Assembly: GCA_934193515.1 (NCBI GenBank)
Contig: CAKPVJ010000032.1
Location: 1-25,352, forward strand
Direction: 5' to 3'
Length of the DNA: 25,352 bases
Source: an uncultured Megasphaera sp.
Lineage (GTDB): Bacteria > Bacillota > Negativicutes > Veillonellales > Megasphaeraceae
Below, piece by piece: positions 7,225-15,248 of the stretch. The notes below the pieces were generated by a model that saw only the letters and a list, made by a program, of their open reading frames with translations, was not told the DNA's origin and ran no database searches. Positions within the stretch are counted from its first letter, which is position 1. Every line of letters begins with the position of its first letter. The translations under genes and the position numbers were made by a program.

Positions 7225-8193
7225 ATGAGAATTTTGGTAGCTATGGATGTCAATGCGACGCATAAAGCGTGGCTGGAAGAAGCAGCGGGAGAGAATGAAC
7301 TTGTGTATTGGCCGGTTCAAGGTGCAGTCAGTGCTGTGGTGCCGCCGGCAGAACTTGCTAAAGCCGACGTGATTATCGGCAATGTGGCTCCGGATTTGAT
7401 GAAATATGCTGCGCGTCTGCAGTGGATGCAGCTTCACAGTGCCGGCGCCAATACGTACTGTGTGCCCGGTGTCATGCCCCAAGGCGCACAGCTGACGAAT
7501 GCTACAGGGGCGTATGGCCTGGCGATTGCCGAACATATGACGGCCCTGGTCTTGGCTATGATGAAAAAACTCTATGTCTATCATGATAACCAAAAAGCAG
7601 GACAGTGGCACGATGAAGGCCAAGTCCGGTCTATCTACGGCGCGACCGTCTTGGTCATCGGCTTTGGCAATATCGGCAAAGAATTTGGCAAGCGCATGAA
7701 AGCGATGGGAGCCCATGTCATTGGCATACGCCGCCGCAGCAGTGCCGTGCCGCCGGAAGCTGATGAAATGGGGACGATGGACCAGCTGGATACGTATTTG
7801 GCCCGTGCGGATATTGTCGCTTCCAGTTTGCCGGAAACCAAGGCAACGTATCATCTGTACAATGCGCAGCGATTTGCCGCTATGAAGCAGCATGCCTATT
7901 TTATCAATGTCGGACGGGGCAGCAATGTCGTTCAGGACGATTTGTGCCAGGCCCTGATGAGCGGTCATCTGGCGGGAGCCGCTGTCGATGTGACGACGCC
8001 GGAACCACTGCCGCAGGACAGCCCGTTGTGGCATACGCCCAATCTCTATATTACGCCGCACATTTCCGGCGGCTACCATTTGCCGGCGACGCACGACCGC
8101 ATCGTCCGCATTGCCGCTGACAACTTAAAACGGTTTTTGGCAGGCCAGCCCTTGGAAAATCAAGTAGATTTTGCAACGGGATATAAGAAATAG
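7225..8193 (+). CDS. D-isomer-specific 2-hydroxyacid dehydrogenase
   Basis: 322 residues from the ATG at 7225; GGAG sits 10 nt before it, while the in-frame TTG at 7219 is too close to that site. These cytoplasmic enzymes reversibly reduce 2-oxoacids to D-2-hydroxyacids with NAD(P)H. The Rossmann GxGxxG is GFGNIG (146-151), followed by a basic residue pair (IRRR) at the end of β2. An Arg rather than Asp there hints at NADPH preference. The catalytic triad is R231 (NVGRGSN), E260 (TTPEP) and H279 (TPHISGG). The N-terminal catalytic domain has the short GyaA/GhrA-like layout without an ACT domain. The substrate cannot be told (glyoxylate, hydroxypyruvate, pyruvate or a branched 2-oxoacid are all possible). 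It is convergent with the yigZ-like gene. Confidence 0.85.
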   Translation: MRILVAMDVNATHKAWLEEAAGENELVYWPVQGAVSAVVPPAELAKADVIIGNVAPDLMKYAARLQWMQLHSAGANTYCVPGVMPQGAQLTNATGAYGLAIAEHMTALVLAMMKKLYVYHDNQKAGQWHDEGQVRSIYGATVLVIGFGNIGKEFGKRMKAMGAHVIGIRRRSSAVPPEADEMGTMDQLDTYLARADIVASSLPETKATYHLYNAQRFAAMKQHAYFINVGRGSNVVQDDLCQALMSGHLAGAAVDVTTPEPLPQDSPLWHTPNLYITPHISGGYHLPATHDRIVRIAADNLKRFLAGQPLENQVDFATGYKK

Positions 8194-8247
8194 ACAGGCA
8201 TCGTACAGCTGTAGCCATCTGCTAGAGAAACGTTTGAAGTGTTTGAT

Positions 8248-8289
8248 ACTAAAAACTGCAAACTAAAAACTAGAAACTAAAAACTAAAA
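8248..8289. repeat. Three tandem 14-bp units
   Basis: Three consecutive units (8248-8261, 8262-8275, 8276-8289) share an invariant ACTAAAAACT core. They differ only in the last four bases (GCAA, AGAA, AAAA). They lie just before the bidirectional terminator and are a likely site of slippage. Confidence 0.85.
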
Positions 8290-8290
8290 A

Positions 8291-8343
8291 AAAACGCACC
8301 CAGTGGCGTATCATTTCATGTGATAGACCGCTCGGTGCGTTTT
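8291..8343. terminator. Bidirectional terminator between convergent genes
   Basis: AAAACGCACC (8291-8300) pairs with GGTGCGTTTT (8334-8343), with an inner TATCA/TGATA stem. A tracts and T tracts on opposite sides allow termination of both the plus-strand dehydrogenase and the minus-strand yigZ-like gene. Confidence 0.85.
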
Positions 8344-8356
8344 GCTATGTATATAA

Positions 8357-9001
8357 TTAGGTACGAGATCGAATACTGGGAATGGTTTTCTGCCCTTGTG
8401 CCGTATACACGGCCGTGCCATTGGTGTTGTTTGTTAGCAGTTCTTTTACTTTTTCTGTCGATTCCTGCGGAATTTCCAGCGTAAAGGTCACGGTATCGGC
8501 AAAATCACGCTGGGCGATGCGGATATGATAGTCCGGTGCCAGGCGTTCCATCATGCTGACAAAGGGATAGGCCAAGCGGACGGCCAGGACGTCGTACGGT
8601 TTGTAATCTGCAATGGAAGCCGCTTCCAGCCCCAACGTGACAGCGTGGCCATAGGCTCGGATTAAGCCGCTGGCGCCCAGCTTGATGCCGCCAAAATATC
8701 TGGTTACGACGACGACGGTATTGGTAATGCCTTGTTTTTTTAGGACTTCCAGCATCGGTTTGCCTGCCGTGCCGGACGGTTCGCCGTCGTCACTGGATTT
8801 TTGCAGGAGTCCCCCGGCTCCGATTTGATAGGCATAACAGTTGTGCCGTGCGTCCCAATATTGTTTGCGAATACGGGCAATATAGGCCGCGGCTTCGGTT
8901 TCTGTCTGCACTTCTTGGAGAGAGGCAATAAAACGAGATTTTTTGATACTATATTCAGCAGCAGCTTCTCCGTAGACAGAGGTGATAAAAGGAACAGTCA
9001 T
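8357..9001 (-). CDS. yigZ: YigZ/IMPACT family protein
   Basis: 214 residues from the ATG at 9001, preceded on the minus strand by AGGGAGA; an upstream in-frame ATG at 9046 lies in the promoter and is rejected. The N-terminal UPF0029/IMPACT domain (about 1-125) carries the family signatures DDGEPSGTAGKPML and TRYFGGIKLGASGLIRAY. The C-terminal DUF1949-like ferredoxin fold covers about 135-200. Eukaryotic IMPACT proteins modulate translation control through GCN1; the role of the bacterial proteins is not settled. It has its own promoter (9035-9063) within the gap to the upstream XRE gene. Confidence 0.92.
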   Translation of the reverse strand: MTVPFITSVYGEAAAEYSIKKSRFIASLQEVQTETEAAAYIARIRKQYWDARHNCYAYQIGAGGLLQKSSDDGEPSGTAGKPMLEVLKKQGITNTVVVVTRYFGGIKLGASGLIRAYGHAVTLGLEAASIADYKPYDVLAVRLAYPFVSMMERLAPDYHIRIAQRDFADTVTFTLEIPQESTEKVKELLTNNTNGTAVYTAQGQKTIPSIRSRT

Positions 9002-9034
9002 ATGCGTATCTCCCTTGCTGTAAATGTTTCTTTT

Positions 9035-9063
9035 ATCATACCGCATTCTGTGTCATTTGACAA
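9035..9063 (-). promoter_or_regulatory. Promoter of the yigZ-like gene
   Basis: On the minus strand, TTGTCA (9063-9058), 17 bp, TATGAT (9040-9035). It lies 34 bp upstream of the start codon. Confidence 0.7.
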
Positions 9064-9074
9064 AAGAAATCGGC

Positions 9075-9431
9075 TTATCTTTCGTGTGAATCTACATGAA
9101 GCAGTACTTCAATAGCCCGCTGTTCTTTGTCCGGCAGGGCATGGATGGCGCGGATGATGCGGCTGTCTTTTTCGGAAATCGAAGCACAGCAGGCACAGTC
9201 CTTTTCATTGTTTTCGACGCCTTGACAGAACATCCCCGGTCTGCCGACGAGAATACAGATGGGAATCTGAAAGTAATCGGCCATTTTCAGCAGTACCGAA
9301 ATATCCGGCGAATACAGGCCGGTTTCCCAGGAATACACGGCTTGTTTGGACATGCCAAATAAGGACCCAAATTCGGTTTGTGTCAGTCCTTTTTTCTTGC
9401 GGTAAAATCTAATTTCTTGTCCTAATGTCAT
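9075..9431 (-). CDS. XRE-family transcriptional regulator with a C-terminal cysteine cluster
   Basis: 118 residues. The N-terminal helix-turn-helix domain (about 4-60) is a standard Cro/C1 type (IRFYRKKKGLTQTEFGSLFGMSKQAVYSWE). A C-terminal extension holds five Cys: C59, C69, C79, C81 and C82 (CACC), then a helical tail ending DSHER. Such a cluster could bind a metal or an Fe-S cluster, or act as a redox switch, but nothing else shows this. It is monocistronic, with a strong promoter at 9496-9524 overlapped by an AT-rich inverted repeat that could be an autoregulatory site. The targets are unknown. Confidence 0.88.
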   Translation of the reverse strand: MTLGQEIRFYRKKKGLTQTEFGSLFGMSKQAVYSWETGLYSPDISVLLKMADYFQIPICILVGRPGMFCQGVENNEKDCACCASISEKDSRIIRAIHALPDKEQRAIEVLLHVDSHER

Positions 9432-9456
9432 AATTCATACTCCTATGGTGTAACAT

Positions 9457-9494
9457 AATGATACATTTGATTTACGATATAATATATCATCATT
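9457..9494. promoter_or_regulatory. Possible operator of the XRE gene
   Basis: AATGATA at the left and TATCATCATT at the right form an imperfect inverted repeat in the leader between the XRE promoter and its start codon. This position would suit autorepression. The region is very AT-rich, so chance is possible. Confidence 0.35.
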
Positions 9495-9495
9495 T

Positions 9496-9524
9496 ATTAT
9501 AATGTGAATATAAATTCGAGTCAA
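9496..9524 (-). promoter_or_regulatory. Promoter of the XRE gene
   Basis: On the minus strand, TTGACT (9524-9519), a 17-bp spacer and TATAAT (9501-9496): near-consensus σA promoter. Confidence 0.8.
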
Positions 9525-9550
9525 CATGTAAGTTAATAGATTCAATAATC

Positions 9551-9675
9551 TTGTTTAAATAAACAAAAATGCGTCGCAACATTACATAATTACTGTATTT
9601 TTCGTCTATATTTCCTAAAATAATACAGTATACGATTTATTGGATAAAAAGTCAATTTGTATATACGCGTATATA
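9551..9675. repeat. Cluster of three palindromes between the XRE and M18 genes
   Basis: Within 125 bp: TTGTTTA-AA-TAAACAA (9551-9566), TACTGTAT ... ATACAGTA (9591-9598/9623-9630) and a perfect 16-bp palindrome TATATACGCGTATATA (9660-9675). None is followed by a T run on the minus strand, so they do not look like a terminator for the M18 gene. They may be protein binding sites. Confidence 0.6.
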
Positions 9676-9717
9676 GCATACAACGATCAGGACGCTGTGC
9701 GGCGGCTCGATGCTTGG

Positions 9718-11004
9718 TTACTCTGCTGTAAAGAAAGCCGCCGTGAGCTGCTGCAGGGCCTGCTGGTCGGCAGTCCCCATCAATTCTCTGGCAGAATGCA
9801 TAGCCAAAATAGGAATGCCGATATCGATGGTGCGGACAGGCAGCTGGGCTGACAGCAGCGAACCGAGCGTCGAGCCGCCCCGCATATCCGAGCGATTGAC
9901 GAAATACTGGTACGGAACGTGGGCTTCTTGACAGAGTGCCGTGAGAATGGCAACGGCTTCGGCATCGCCGGCATAGGACTGGCTGCAGGCCGTTTTGATA
10001 GCAATGCCCTGGCCCAGGATGGGCATATTGGTCGGATCGCATTTTTCCGGCACGTTGGGGTGGAGAGCATGGGCGACGTCTATAGACAAAATCAGTGCCT
10101 GGCTTTCAGCTTCCCGGCATTGGGCTGCTGTATAGCCCAGGGCTTCGTAGATTGCGGTCAGTACTTGCGGCAGGATTTGCGAAGCGGCGCCTTGTTTGGT
10201 ATGGCTGCCGACTTCTTCGTTGTCAAAGAGGGCAATGACGTGGATACCTTCCGGTGAGGCAGGGGCCGTCAGTCCTGTCAGGCAGGCATATACCGAGGTC
10301 AGATTATCCAGACGCGGTGACGAAATGAATTCATCGTGCCAGCCCATAAGACAGCCTTCCTCTGTAGGATAGACGGTCAGCTCGTAAGAAAGAATATCTT
10401 CGGGAGGACACTGGCAGGATGCTGCTAAAAAGTCCGTGAAGAAAGATGCAGGCTGCCTGCCGTCCAAGGTCATCAGGGGCAGCATGTCTTTCTGCGGATT
10501 GAGCGCGATGCCGTCGTTTGTTTTCGGATTCATATGGATGGCCAGACGCGGGATGGTCAGCAGCGGGCGGCGGGCATCGAAGAGGCGGACGACGGGGTGA
10601 AAGGGGTCGCTTCCGCGCAGCGCAATTTTTCCGGCGAGGGATAAGGGCCGGTCGAGCCACGATTCACGTATCATGCCGCCGTAAATTTCCGTGTTTAATT
10701 TTCCGTACGTATGCGTCGTCATGGCGGCAGCGGGCTTGACGCGCAGGCAGGGAAAATCCGTATGAGCTGTAGCTATGCGCAGATGGCGGCGCGGGTCGGC
10801 GCCGACCGTAAAGGCGATTAACGTAGAACCGTAAATGGGAACGTAATAGGCATGGTTGGGAAGCAAATGCCATGGCATTCCCCAAACAAGCGGTGAGAAA
10901 TGAGCCGTTTCCAGCGCTTGCATACTGGATTGAACGGTATGATACGGTGAAACAGCATGCTGAATAAACTGCAGCATGCTTTGCGGTGTATTGGATATAG
11001 GCAT
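9718..11004 (-). CDS. M18-family aminopeptidase (aspartyl-aminopeptidase-like)
   Basis: 428 residues from the ATG at 11004, which lies 8 nt after GGAG; an ATG two codons earlier (11010) is too close to that site. This is a cytoplasmic dinuclear zinc exopeptidase that forms large oligomers and removes N-terminal residues, acidic ones in well-studied members. The metal and catalytic set is complete: H81 and D83 (AHTDF), D233 (RLDN), E263-E264 (FDNEEVGS), D309 (SIDVAHA) and H403 (MHSARELMG). The length matches the family (about 425-435). It is transcribed alone, divergently from the aminotransferase gene, from a probable promoter at 11046-11074. The substrate preference cannot be read from sequence. 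Confidence 0.93.
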   Translation of the reverse strand: MPISNTPQSMLQFIQHAVSPYHTVQSSMQALETAHFSPLVWGMPWHLLPNHAYYVPIYGSTLIAFTVGADPRRHLRIATAHTDFPCLRVKPAAAMTTHTYGKLNTEIYGGMIRESWLDRPLSLAGKIALRGSDPFHPVVRLFDARRPLLTIPRLAIHMNPKTNDGIALNPQKDMLPLMTLDGRQPASFFTDFLAASCQCPPEDILSYELTVYPTEEGCLMGWHDEFISSPRLDNLTSVYACLTGLTAPASPEGIHVIALFDNEEVGSHTKQGAASQILPQVLTAIYEALGYTAAQCREAESQALILSIDVAHALHPNVPEKCDPTNMPILGQGIAIKTACSQSYAGDAEAVAILTALCQEAHVPYQYFVNRSDMRGGSTLGSLLSAQLPVRTIDIGIPILAMHSARELMGTADQQALQQLTAAFFTAE

Positions 11005-11045
11005 AGCCATAACTCCCTTCAAAACGCATAAAATATATTACATCT

Positions 11046-11074
11046 ATTATAGTATTCTTGTTATATCATGTATA
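11046..11074 (-). promoter_or_regulatory. Promoter of the M18 aminopeptidase gene
   Basis: On the minus strand, TATACA (11074-11069), 17 bp, TATAAT (11051-11046), 41 bp before the start codon. Confidence 0.6.
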
Positions 11075-11281
11075 GATACTGGTACCGGAAATAAGAACAA
11101 AAAAAGCACATAATGGATGAAAATAATTTACTCTGTATCATTCCAGTAGTGAATACAACTTTTCATATGGACAGAATGCCTAAAGAGGAGTAAAATTAAA
11201 CCATAGATGCAGAAAACGCAATATATTAATCTCATTTTATCATCGATTATAATTGCGTATACTTTGAGGAGGTGTATGTGT

Positions 11282-12460
11282 ATGTCTTGGGAAGAAAAAA
11301 CGGCGAATAATGTAAAAGAAATGAAACCTTCGGGAATCCGCAAGTTTTTTGATATTGCGGCACAAGTGAAAGGGGTATTGTCGCTTAGTATAGGTGAACC
11401 GGATTTTGCTGCTCCCGACAAAATCCTGCAGGCCATGACGCAAAGCCTGCAGCGCAAAGAAACGAGTTATACGGCTAATGCCGGTATATTGGAACTGCGG
11501 CAGGAAGTCAGCCGCTATGTAGCCAAACATTATGGCCTTACGTACGCGCCGGAAGATGAAATCTTGATCACCGTAGGCGTATCGGAAGGATTGGCGATGG
11601 CTCTTTTGGCGTATACAGAACCGGGCGATGAAGTCATTATCCCGGATCCGGCGTATGTTGCCTATCCGGCATCGGTCGAACTGGCCGGCGGCAAACCTGT
11701 TTTTGTGCCGACCTATCCGGAAGACGACTTTAAGCTGACTGTTGCGGCATTGGAACGAGTTGTCACGCCAAAAACGAAAATATTGGTTATCGGCTATCCC
11801 AACAACCCGACAGGTACAGTCATGACAAAAGACGAACTGCTTTTGATTGCTGAATTCGCGAAAAAACACGACCTCATCGTCATGACAGATGAAATTTATT
11901 GTGAACTGATGTATGGCGATGCAAAATTCACATCATTTGCTACGCTGCCGGATATGCGGGAACGGACGATTGTTTTCAACGGCTTTTCTAAAGCCTGGGC
12001 TATGACGGGAATGCGTCTGGGATATGTATGCGCGCCGCGGGACGGCCTGGCACCGATTTTAAAATTGCATCAATATGCCATTATGTGCGCCAATACGCAG
12101 GCACAGGTCGGCGGTATTACGGCGCTGCGTGAATGCGATGCCGAGGTAGAAGAAATGCGTCAGGAATATGACCGTCGGCGTACCGTAATATATCGCGGCT
12201 TGAAAGAAATGGGACTGCCCGTATTTGAACCGAAAGGGGCGTTCTATATCTTCCCGGATATTCGCGCTACGGGCATGACATCGGCTGAATTTTGCGAAAA
12301 ACTGGTGCAGGAAGAAAAAGTTGCCGTCGTGCCGGGGTCAGCATTTGGTGAAAACGGTGAAGGATTTGTCCGTATTTCCTATGCTGCCAGCATGGAAACG
12401 ATTGAAGAAGCACTGCGCCGCATGGCTCGGTTTGTCAAAAAATATGCACATACCCATTAA
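11282..12460 (+). CDS. Class I/II PLP-dependent aminotransferase (aspartate/aromatic type)
   Basis: 392 residues from the ATG at 11282, 9 nt after AGGAGG (11267-11272); an ATG at 11276 is only 3 nt from that site. Fold-type I enzyme of the AspC/PatA group. Visible are the N-terminal SLSIGEPDF motif, the NNPTGTV cofactor-phosphate loop, the DEIY aspartate that holds the pyridine nitrogen, the Schiff-base lysine K237 in GFSKAWAMTGMRLGY, and the C-terminal substrate arginine in FVRISYA. It would exchange amino groups between an amino acid and 2-oxoglutarate; which amino acid cannot be told. It is monocistronic, ended by a strong terminator. A TATAAT at 11248-11253 may be its -10, but no good -35 is seen. 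Confidence 0.9.
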   Translation: MSWEEKTANNVKEMKPSGIRKFFDIAAQVKGVLSLSIGEPDFAAPDKILQAMTQSLQRKETSYTANAGILELRQEVSRYVAKHYGLTYAPEDEILITVGVSEGLAMALLAYTEPGDEVIIPDPAYVAYPASVELAGGKPVFVPTYPEDDFKLTVAALERVVTPKTKILVIGYPNNPTGTVMTKDELLLIAEFAKKHDLIVMTDEIYCELMYGDAKFTSFATLPDMRERTIVFNGFSKAWAMTGMRLGYVCAPRDGLAPILKLHQYAIMCANTQAQVGGITALRECDAEVEEMRQEYDRRRTVIYRGLKEMGLPVFEPKGAFYIFPDIRATGMTSAEFCEKLVQEEKVAVVPGSAFGENGEGFVRISYAASMETIEEALRRMARFVKKYAHTH

Positions 12461-12498
12461 AAATTACATCATATAAAATAGTTATTATAAAATGAAAG

Positions 12499-12548
12499 GC
12501 AAAAAGCAGGGGCAGCCGCACAGAAACGGCTGACTCCTGCTTTTTTGC
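12499..12548 (+). terminator. Terminator after the aminotransferase gene
   Basis: AAAAAGCAGG (12501-12510) pairs with CCTGCTTTTTT, with an inner CAGCCG/CGGCTG stem and loop CACAGAAA. The T run is at 12541-12546. Confidence 0.9.
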
Positions 12549-12643
12549 AAAACAGTAAATAATCAATAGAAAATAAATAGAAATGTGGATATGAATATTA
12601 AAATAACTGAAATTATTTGATGATATAAAAATATATAAAGTTA

Positions 12644-12672
12644 TTTACTAAACGCGCTAATAGATATATACT
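12644..12672 (+). promoter_or_regulatory. Promoter of alr
   Basis: TTTACT (12644-12649), 17 bp, TATACT (12667-12672), in a very AT-rich stretch. It leaves a leader of about 110 nt before the alr start. Confidence 0.6.
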
Positions 12673-12726
12673 ATAGTACATAATTCGTAATGCTGCGGAT
12701 TGGAGATTTACTGTGCAAAAAAACGG

Positions 12727-12768
12727 CTGCGGCATCATACCGAAATGGTGCCTGATAACTAGCCGCAG
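12727..12768 (+). promoter_or_regulatory. Hairpin in the alr leader
   Basis: CTGCGGC (12727-12733) pairs with GCCGCAG (12762-12768), with possible inner ATCA/TGAT pairing. It ends just before the AGGGAG ribosome binding site (12775-12780) and could influence translation. I recognise no riboswitch class. Confidence 0.4.
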
Positions 12769-12790
12769 GAAAATAGGGAGCGAAACAGCA

Positions 12791-13999
12791 ATGAGTTTGG
12801 ATGTACAACTAATGACAGATCATTTTACACAACGCCCTGTATGGGCTGAGATTAATCTGGATGCGGCAGCTGCCAATATGCATCATCTGCGGCAGACTGT
12901 CGGGCCGGATGTGCTGATTGCGTCTGTCGTTAAGGCGAATGCGTACGGACATGGTGCCGTAGAAATGGCTAAAACGTATTTGGCTCATGGCGCAAATGAA
13001 TTGGCCGTTGCGTATTTGGATGAAGGCGTAGAACTGCGCCGGGCCGGCATTACAGCGCCGATTTTTATATTGGGCCATACGGACGGCCGCCGGGCAGCAG
13101 AATTAATTGCCAGCGGCATTGATGCGGCTGTATTTCACGAAACCGATGCCCGCTGTTTTTCCCAGGAAGCCGTAAGGCAGCATCGCAGCGTCCGCATTCA
13201 CATTGCCGTTGATACCGGCATGGGCCGCATTGGCTTTTTGCCGTCCGAAGAAAGCATTGCAGCTATCAAACGGATTGCTGCAATGTCGCAGGTGGTGATT
13301 GCCGGCATGTTTACTCATTTTTCTGTTTCTGACATGGCAGATGAAGCAAGTATTGCCTATACCAAAAAACAGTATCAGACACTGCAGTGGTTTTACCGGC
13401 GTCTCCAGGAAGAACAGGTTTCCATTCCGGTCTGCCATTGCTGCAGCAGCGCGGCCCTGCTGGAATTTCCTGATTTTCGCTTTGATATGGTACGGCCGGG
13501 AATTATTCAGTATGGTTGCCAGCCGTCTGATGAAGTCGTCAGCAAGGCATTTGTGCCGCAGCCGGTCATGTCGCTGCATTGCTGCATTTCCCATATAAAA
13601 GTAGTAGAAGCCGGCGAAACGATCAGCTATGGCAGGCATTTTACCGCTCAAAGACGGACGAAAATCGCAACCTTGCCGATTGGCTATGCGGATGGGTATT
13701 CCCGCCTGCTTTCCAACAAAGCGTACGTGCTGGTCCATGGCTGCCGTGTGCCTCAAGTCGGCAATATCTGTATGGATCAATGCATGATTGATGTAACGGA
13801 TGTGCCCGAAGTGGCCGCAGGTGATGAAGTTGTCCTGTTTGGCACGCAGGGCGGAGAAGAGATTCTGGTCAGCGAACTGGCTCATTTAGCAGGAACCATT
13901 GAGCATGAGATTCTTTGCAATATCAACCGCCGCGTGCCGCGCTTGTACGTAAAAAACGGCCAGGTCGTCCACCGCACCGATTATTTAAAACAACAGTAA
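12791..13999 (+). CDS. alr: Alanine racemase
   Basis: 402 residues from the ATG at 12791, preceded at 10 nt by AGGGAG. An in-frame codon at 12713 lies inside the leader hairpin region and lacks a ribosome binding site. This is a PLP enzyme of fold type III that interconverts L- and D-alanine for peptidoglycan. The N-terminal TIM barrel (about 15-255) begins WAEINLDAAAANM and carries the PLP lysine K48 in VVKANAYGHGA. The second catalytic base is Y280 in TISYGRHF, in the C-terminal β domain, followed by PIGYADGYSR and GNICMDQCMIDVT. About 10 extra residues precede the usual start of the family. Monocistronic, with a promoter at 12644 and a terminator at 14005. Confidence 0.96.
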   Translation: MSLDVQLMTDHFTQRPVWAEINLDAAAANMHHLRQTVGPDVLIASVVKANAYGHGAVEMAKTYLAHGANELAVAYLDEGVELRRAGITAPIFILGHTDGRRAAELIASGIDAAVFHETDARCFSQEAVRQHRSVRIHIAVDTGMGRIGFLPSEESIAAIKRIAAMSQVVIAGMFTHFSVSDMADEASIAYTKKQYQTLQWFYRRLQEEQVSIPVCHCCSSAALLEFPDFRFDMVRPGIIQYGCQPSDEVVSKAFVPQPVMSLHCCISHIKVVEAGETISYGRHFTAQRRTKIATLPIGYADGYSRLLSNKAYVLVHGCRVPQVGNICMDQCMIDVTDVPEVAAGDEVVLFGTQGGEEILVSELAHLAGTIEHEILCNINRRVPRLYVKNGQVVHRTDYLKQQ

Positions 14000-14003
14000 G
14001 GAC

Positions 14004-14046
14004 AGAGACTTTTAAGCATCTGATTTGTCTTAAAAGTCTCTTTTTT
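14004..14046 (+). terminator. Terminator after alr
   Basis: Perfect 12-bp stem GAGACTTTTAAG (14005-14016) and CTTAAAAGTCTC (14029-14040), followed by T6. Confidence 0.95.
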
Positions 14047-14096
14047 ATATTTTATTTGACTTTTTGACTAATTAGTGATTTTTTGCCTCAAAATCA

Positions 14097-14125
14097 TTGA
14101 CAAACGAAGGTAATCATGCTATCTT
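14097..14125 (+). promoter_or_regulatory. σA promoter of the hrcA-grpE-dnaK-dnaJ operon
   Basis: Consensus TTGACA (14097-14102), 17 bp, TATCTT (14120-14125). The CIRCE operator starts 11 nt after the -10, over the expected transcription start. Confidence 0.75.
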
Positions 14126-14136
14126 GTATATAGTTG

Positions 14137-14163
14137 TTAGCAGTCATATACAAAGAGTGCTAA
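14137..14163 (+). promoter_or_regulatory. CIRCE operator (HrcA binding site)
   Basis: TTAGCAGTC (14137-14145), a 9-nt spacer and GAGTGCTAA (14155-14163). It matches the CIRCE consensus TTAGCACTC-N9-GAGTGCTAA with one substitution, G for C at position 7 of the left arm. HrcA, encoded just downstream, binds this element and represses the operon until heat or unfolded protein depletes active HrcA. Confidence 0.95.
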
Positions 14164-14192
14164 TAATAGTCAAATGAGCAGAGGTGATGGAT

Positions 14193-15233
14193 ATGGATTT
14201 GGATGAGAGAAAACAAAAAATACTGCAGGCAATCATTCAAGACTATATTACATCTGCTGAACCAGTAGGTTCACGTACCATAGCCCGCAAGTACAATTTA
14301 GGCGTCAGCGCTGCGACCATTCGCAACGAAATGTTTGATTTGGAAATGCTGGGCTATTTGGAACAGCCGCATACCTCGGCAGGCCGTGTTCCTTCCAGCA
14401 AAGGCTATCGGTTTTACGTAGACTGCCTGCTGGAACCGACGGCTATCTCGGATGACGAAAAACGGTTTATTCAGAACTGGTTTCAGGATAAAATGAGCAA
14501 TGTAGATCAGATTTTTCAATCTACGGCAAAGGTGCTGGCAAAGATTACGCACAACGTCACCTTGGTCATGGCATCCCAGCAGCTTAGTTCCAAACTAAAG
14601 TATATTCGGTTTTTGCCGCTCGACAGTCGGCGGGCGATTATGATCGTCGTTGCCGATTCCGGCAAAATTGAAAACTGTATTTATCCGAAGCCGGAAACGA
14701 TTGATGTCGATGAATTAAATATCATCGCTGAAAAATTGACGCACTACTTAGCCGGCGTGCCTATGTCCAAGATTAATGCAGAGATGCTGGAACAATTCCA
14801 TGAATCGATTATCGATGAAGTGGAACTGTACCGCCTGGCATTTCGCTCTATCCAGCGGGCGTTTCGCAAAGAACACCAGCTGTACCAGGGCGGTGCCATG
14901 GAACTGCTCAATAAGCCTGAATTCAAGGATGTAACCAAAGCCAAGAATTTGTTTACCGTCCTGGAAGAACAGGATATTGTCACGAATCTGCTGCACGATG
15001 ACGGCAGCGCACCGGACAAGCGGGTAACCGTACGAATCGGAGATGAAACGAAACTTTCATCTATTAACGACTGCAGTATTATCGAGGCAACGTTCAAAGC
15101 ACACGATGTCGTCTTGGGAAAGATAGCCGTGCTGGGGCCGACGCGTATGGAATATGCCAAAATCATCGGCCTGCTGGATTTTATGAAACAGCATGTTACC
15201 CATATCTTGGAACATTACCGCGATGACACGTAG
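14193..15233 (+). CDS. hrcA: Heat-inducible transcription repressor HrcA
   Basis: 346 residues from the ATG at 14193, which has GAGGTG 6 nt before it; GTG at 14184 and ATG at 14187 overlap that site. The protein begins MDLDERKQKILQAII, as in other HrcA proteins. The N-terminal winged helix (about 1-75) contains SAATIRNEMFDLEMLGYL and the conserved PHTSAGRVPSSKGYRFYVD. The central GAF-like domain and the C-terminal dimerisation part follow. It is the first gene of the chaperone operon and autoregulates it through the CIRCE at 14137. grpE follows after 15 bp. Confidence 0.97.
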   Translation: MDLDERKQKILQAIIQDYITSAEPVGSRTIARKYNLGVSAATIRNEMFDLEMLGYLEQPHTSAGRVPSSKGYRFYVDCLLEPTAISDDEKRFIQNWFQDKMSNVDQIFQSTAKVLAKITHNVTLVMASQQLSSKLKYIRFLPLDSRRAIMIVVADSGKIENCIYPKPETIDVDELNIIAEKLTHYLAGVPMSKINAEMLEQFHESIIDEVELYRLAFRSIQRAFRKEHQLYQGGAMELLNKPEFKDVTKAKNLFTVLEEQDIVTNLLHDDGSAPDKRVTVRIGDETKLSSINDCSIIEATFKAHDVVLGKIAVLGPTRMEYAKIIGLLDFMKQHVTHILEHYRDDT

Positions 15234-15248
15234 GAGGGTTTGATACAG

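Noticed and set aside
12673..12790. Riboswitch or T-box before alr
   Set aside because: Only one simple hairpin is present; no T-box or known riboswitch signature was found.
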